Positions 60,493 to 64,000 of a DNA stretch of 64,000 nucleotides are shown here, in pieces. A program made the translations under genes and the position numbers. The notes below the pieces were generated by a model. The model was given only the letters and a program-made list of their open reading frames with translations. It was not told where the DNA came from and ran no database searches. The stretch's first letter is position 1. Each line of letters starts with the position of its first letter. The DNA is from Anabaena sphaerica FACHB-251 (lineage in GTDB: Bacteria; Cyanobacteriota; Cyanobacteriia; Cyanobacteriales; Nostocaceae), in the NCBI RefSeq assembly GCF_014696825.1, contig NZ_JACJQU010000019.1:50933-114932 (forward strand), given 5' to 3'.

Positions 60493-63400
60493 TGAATAAT
60501 CAAGAAAATCTTCCTGAAAATAACGATAATTCTCTCAGAACCATATTAAGAGCAATTAATTTTTCTCAAGGTCAATTATCACTGATTTTTCTCCGCTGCA
60601 ATTATGCTAAATTACGTCAGCAGATAGCATCACAACTGCAAGAAATTTCTTCTATACCAATTAGAGAAATTACTTTACCAGAATCAGCTAAAAGTCTCTA
60701 CGATAATATATTTCAAGAATTGGTAAATGAACAACCACAAGCTTTGATGATTTCTGGTTTAGACTCTGTTAAAAATATTGATGCAATATTGAGTTTATCT
60801 AATCAAATTCGAGAGGAATTTAGAAAAAGCTTTCCTTTTCCGATTCTGATTTGGATAGATGACCAAATTCTCAGAAAAATCATCAGAGTTGCACCAGATT
60901 TAGAAAACTGGGGGAGTATTATTGACTTTGAAAATGATACTGACGATTTAATTGATTTACTTCGAGAAACAACAGAAGGAATATTTACTCATGATGTTAC
61001 TCCCACTTCTCAAGTTTACAAAGAAATAGAAGCTGCACGTCAGGATTTACAAAACCGAGGAGAAAATATAGACCCAGAAATTCAAGCTGGTTTAGATTTT
61101 GCTTTTGGTTTACGGGAATATCAACAAGATCATCTAGATGATGCTTTAATTTATTATCGGCGAAGTTGTGAATTTTGGCAAATTCATCATAATTTAGAAC
61201 GTCACGGGATTCTTTTGGTTAAAATATCTTTAGCTTATAGTCGAAAAGCTGAAATTAGTAACACCGAAAATCAAGAAGATTGGCAAAATGCGAGAGATAA
61301 TTTACAGCAAGCTTTAGATATTTTTGAACAAGCAGAAAGATTAGATTTAGTTGTTGAATATATCAATCGTTTGGGTGATATATTACGACATTTAAAAGCA
61401 TGGAATGATTTAGAAACTCTCGCTCAAAAATCGCTTAAATTATATGAAAACCTCTCTCCAAACCTCTCTCCTACGAGGAGAGAGGCTTTTTCTGTTCCCC
61501 ATTCCCTAGCAGGGAAGGGGGTTAGGGGGTTAGGTCAAAATTATGGGTTTCTCGCAGAAGTAGCATTAAAAAATAAAGAATGGACAAAAGCAAACCAGTA
61601 CGCGCAGCAATCATTAGATATTTTAACTAATATTCCTAATATACAATCTCAAGAATTTGGTTTATATCACTTATTTCAGGCACTTTCTCAGATAGGTTTA
61701 GGGGAAATTTCCGCAGCAATTCAAACTTTAGAAACTGCGAAGAACGAAAGTCATCCTCAATATGATCCTAAACTATATATTGATATTTTAGAACAATTAA
61801 ATTTTCTGTATTTTCAAGAAAAACAATATTTAAAAGCTTTTGAAATTAAACAAGAAAGATTACAAATTAAACAACAATATGGATTTGTAGCTTTTGTTGG
61901 TGCATCTTATTTAAATCCCCAACGTAAAGTTATTAATCCCGCAAATTCAGATATTGAAAATACAGGAACAATTGCACAAGAAATTTCTGCTTCTGGAAGA
62001 GAACAAGATGTTAAACGGTTGCGGGGAAGAATTGCTAGTAATGAACATAAATTAACTGTGATTCATGGACAGTCTGGAGTTGGTAAAAGTTCGATTTTAC
62101 AAGGTGGTTTAATTCCTGCACTGCAACAAGAACCTATTGGAGAACGTGACGCTTTACCTATACTTTTACGGGTTTATACAAATTGGGTAGAAATTTTAGG
62201 AGAATCTTTAAAATCAAATGTAGGGACAATTCATGAATTGTCCCTACATTCCACAGAAACAATTATTCAACAACTACGAAAAAATGCCGACAGAAATTTA
62301 TTAACGGTTTTGATATTTGACCAATTTGAAGAATTTTTCTTTGTTTATAAAAACCAAAAACACAGAAAACCATTTTATGACTTTTTGCGAATCTGTTTAG
62401 ATATTCCTTTTGTGAAAATTGTCCTTTCTTTACGAGAAGATTATTTACATTATTTATTAGAATTAGATCGTTTAGTTGATTTGAAAGTTACCAATAATAA
62501 CATTCTTGATAAAAATATTCGTTATTATTTGGGTAATTTCTTGCCCGAAGATGCTAAAGCTGTGATTAAAAGCCTCACCGAAAAAACCCGCCTTTATTTA
62601 CAATCAGAATTAATTGATGAATTAGTCAAAGACTTAGCAGGAGATATTGGGGAAGTTAGACCGATTGAATTACAAATAGTTGGGACACAATTACAAACTG
62701 AACAAATTAAAACTTTAGAAAAATATCGAGAATTTGGTAAAGAAAAATTAGTTGAGGGTTTTTTAGAAAATGTAATTAAAGATTGTGGTACAGAAAATGA
62801 ACAAAAAGCAAGACTGGTTTTGTATTTACTCACAGATGAAAATGGTACAAGACCTTTAAAAACTCGTATTGAATTAGCAGAACAGTTACCAGCAGGAACT
62901 AAAAACCTGGATTTAGTTTTAAATATTTTCGTTGCGTCTGGTTTGGTGTTACTCTTACCAGAATCACCTGCGGATAGATATCAATTAGTGCATGATTATT
63001 TAGTTGAGTTTATTCGTCAACAACAGGGAAATGAGTTACTGGAGAAATTAGCTAAAGCTGAAGCAGATTTAAAACAGGAACAGGAAGCAAGACAAATATT
63101 AGCTAATGCGAAAATTCACGCTGATGAACAAATTAAAGAAGGGCAAAAAAGATTAAAATTAAGTTCTGGTTTAGCTGTGAGTTTAGTAGTAATTGCGGGT
63201 ATGGCTTCTGTTTATGGTATGACTCAGTTGAGCGAAACTACAAAAGCCAAAATCAAACAAAATGAATTACAACAACAAACGCAACTATTAGAAAGTCAAA
63301 CTAAAGATTTAGAACTAAAATCTCAACAAGCAGAGAAAAAAAGTCTAGCAGTAGAAAAGAACTTTAAATTAGCAGAACAAAATACTCAAAAAGCACAAAA

Positions 63401-64000
63401 AAATCTATCAGCAGCTAAAGCTAAAGTAGCCGAAGTAAATAAACAAGCAGACGAACTAAAACAGCAAAATATAGCAGCAGCAGAAAAAATTCAAGCAGCT
63501 AATGATAATATAAAAACTGCGGACGATAAATTAAAAGAAGCAAAGATACAACAACAAGAAGCAGAAAGGAAAGCTAAAGAAGCTCAAAAAACCTTTAAAA
63601 TAGCAAATGCCGCATTAAAAACAACAGAGATAGCTAAACAAGCAGCACTCAAAGCCCAACAAGAAGCATTACTAGTTACCAAACTAGAACAAGGTGGAGT
63701 GAATGTTTTAAGACAATTTCAACTTGAAGAATTGCCAGCTTTAGTATCTGCTTTAAAAAATGGTAAAGCTTTAAAAAAGATAGTTAAAAATAATCCCCTG
63801 GATAAATATCCCACCATTAGCCCTATTTATGCCTTAAATAATATCCTCGACAATATTAGCGAACGTAACCAATTTAAAGGGCATCAGGGTACAGTCTTAA
63901 GTGTGAGTTTCAGCCCCGACGGCAAAACCATCGCTACCGCATCCTCAGACAATACAGCGCGGTTGTGGAACTTGCAGGGGCAACTGATTCAGGAATTGAA
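60492..64000 (+). CDS. large STAND NTPase with TPR, membrane segment, coiled coil and WD40 (cut by window end)
   Basis: From ATG 60492 the frame is open to the right edge, giving 1169+ residues. Domains in order: a degenerate ATPase-like N-terminal domain (about 1-175) and a TPR region (about 195-500) with the repeat insert at 320-349. The nSTAND-type NTPase core has Walker A GQSGVGKSS (526-534) and Walker B LIFDQFEEFFF (about 609-619), and KIVLSLREDYLHYLLEL is a sensor region. Next come a membrane helix (about 892-912), a long Lys/Gln/Ala coiled coil (915-1060) and the first WD40 repeat (GHQGTVLSVSFSPDG...SDNTARLWN, about 1131-1165). More WD40 repeats are expected beyond the edge. Such STAND proteins sense an input and oligomerise; effector unknown. 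Confidence 0.85.
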   Translation, partial: MNNQENLPENNDNSLRTILRAINFSQGQLSLIFLRCNYAKLRQQIASQLQEISSIPIREITLPESAKSLYDNIFQELVNEQPQALMISGLDSVKNIDAILSLSNQIREEFRKSFPFPILIWIDDQILRKIIRVAPDLENWGSIIDFENDTDDLIDLLRETTEGIFTHDVTPTSQVYKEIEAARQDLQNRGENIDPEIQAGLDFAFGLREYQQDHLDDALIYYRRSCEFWQIHHNLERHGILLVKISLAYSRKAEISNTENQEDWQNARDNLQQALDIFEQAERLDLVVEYINRLGDILRHLKAWNDLETLAQKSLKLYENLSPNLSPTRREAFSVPHSLAGKGVRGLGQNYGFLAEVALKNKEWTKANQYAQQSLDILTNIPNIQSQEFGLYHLFQALSQIGLGEISAAIQTLETAKNESHPQYDPKLYIDILEQLNFLYFQEKQYLKAFEIKQERLQIKQQYGFVAFVGASYLNPQRKVINPANSDIENTGTIAQEISASGREQDVKRLRGRIASNEHKLTVIHGQSGVGKSSILQGGLIPALQQEPIGERDALPILLRVYTNWVEILGESLKSNVGTIHELSLHSTETIIQQLRKNADRNLLTVLIFDQFEEFFFVYKNQKHRKPFYDFLRICLDIPFVKIVLSLREDYLHYLLELDRLVDLKVTNNNILDKNIRYYLGNFLPEDAKAVIKSLTEKTRLYLQSELIDELVKDLAGDIGEVRPIELQIVGTQLQTEQIKTLEKYREFGKEKLVEGFLENVIKDCGTENEQKARLVLYLLTDENGTRPLKTRIELAEQLPAGTKNLDLVLNIFVASGLVLLLPESPADRYQLVHDYLVEFIRQQQGNELLEKLAKAEADLKQEQEARQILANAKIHADEQIKEGQKRLKLSSGLAVSLVVIAGMASVYGMTQLSETTKAKIKQNELQQQTQLLESQTKDLELKSQQAEKKSLAVEKNFKLAEQNTQKAQKNLSAAKAKVAEVNKQADELKQQNIAAAEKIQAANDNIKTADDKLKEAKIQQQEAERKAKEAQKTFKIANAALKTTEIAKQAALKAQQEALLVTKLEQGGVNVLRQFQLEELPALVSALKNGKALKKIVKNNPLDKYPTISPIYALNNILDNISERNQFKGHQGTVLSVSFSPDGKTIATASSDNTARLWNLQGQLIQEL
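61449..61537. repeat. MITE core inserted in frame in the STAND gene
   Basis: AACCTCTCTCCAAACCTCTC, then GAGGAGAGAGGC, then CCCTAGCAGGGAAGGGGGTT is the same core as in the MITEs at 44308 and 51591. It is translated in frame as about 30 residues (residues 320-349) in the TPR region and has no stop. Confidence 0.85.
62219..62248. repeat. 30-bp perfect palindrome in frame in the STAND gene
   Basis: TGTAGGGACAATTCA followed by its exact reverse complement encodes VGTIHELSLH. It falls between Walker A and Walker B. The palindrome is related to the intergenic one at 10257-10284. Confidence 0.85.

Overview
The window is chromosomal DNA of a filamentous, very likely heterocyst-forming cyanobacterium of the Nostocales (Anabaena, Nostoc or Dolichospermum type). 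Four things point there. It carries core photosynthesis genes: petN, psb27, ndhF, ndhD and a RbcR-type LysR regulator. The HIP1 octamer GCGATCGC recurs inside genes. The intergenic DNA is AT-rich and full of the heptanucleotide short tandem repeats (CAGTCCC, GGCAGAA, AGTCATT and similar) known from these genomes. Palindromic and MITE-like elements are scattered through it. No rRNA, tRNA or CRISPR array was recognised.

Layout. 1-8 kb: an unknown conserved protein, a PD-(D/E)XK/Fe-S nuclease, a phosphohexomutase, a LapA-like membrane protein, an Mrr-type nuclease, a decayed stretch (about 5.2-6.4 kb) with gene relics, and an exported GH10-like hydrolase. 8-16.5 kb: alpha/beta hydrolase, GAF-GGDEF cyclase, polA (Exo III aspartate apparently replaced by Gln), a HAD phosphatase, an orphan DALR-domain protein and a Crp/Fnr regulator. 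16.5-21 kb: two PstS-like anchored binding proteins, a nitroreductase and a Ser/Thr kinase, all on the minus strand. 21-30.7 kb: rbcR, NnrU/Z-ISO-like gene, a CGLC thioredoxin-like gene, ndhF and ndhD. These last two are separated by about 3 kb of defence-type cargo (AbiJ-like nuclease, MNT-HEPN pair) and two MITEs. 31-33 kb: an IS607-type element (serine recombinase plus TnpB). 33-47 kb: psb27, cofH, then a glycan region with five membrane glycosyltransferases, one of them a GT2-GtrA fusion able to make a polyprenyl-phosphate sugar donor. Interspersed are a Tat-exported beta-carbonic-anhydrase-like protein, a DEDDh exonuclease, and petN with a small membrane-protein gene; a degenerate copy of that gene lies beyond the fifth glycosyltransferase. 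47-57.5 kb: a four-GAF histidine kinase, a MazEF/PemIK-type pair, a 986-bp inverted-repeat-flanked segment, a GH15/phosphorylase-kinase-like protein, a DmeF-type metal exporter and a Uma2 protein. 57.5-64 kb: a serine hydrolase, an Rpn-family relic, then a promoter and an overlapping gene pair: a P-loop ATPase followed by a very large STAND NTPase (TPR, NTPase, membrane segment, coiled coil, WD40) that runs off the right edge.

Two themes stand out. First, repeat elements sit inside reading frames without breaking them: in the DALR gene, tnpB and twice in the STAND gene. One MITE also supplies the stop codon of the AbiJ-like gene. This resembles the in-frame palindromic insertions described in Rickettsia. 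Second, several defence or conflict modules are inserted among housekeeping genes; the ATPase-STAND pair is the most elaborate and least explained. Functions are assigned from recognisable motifs only; no searches were run.
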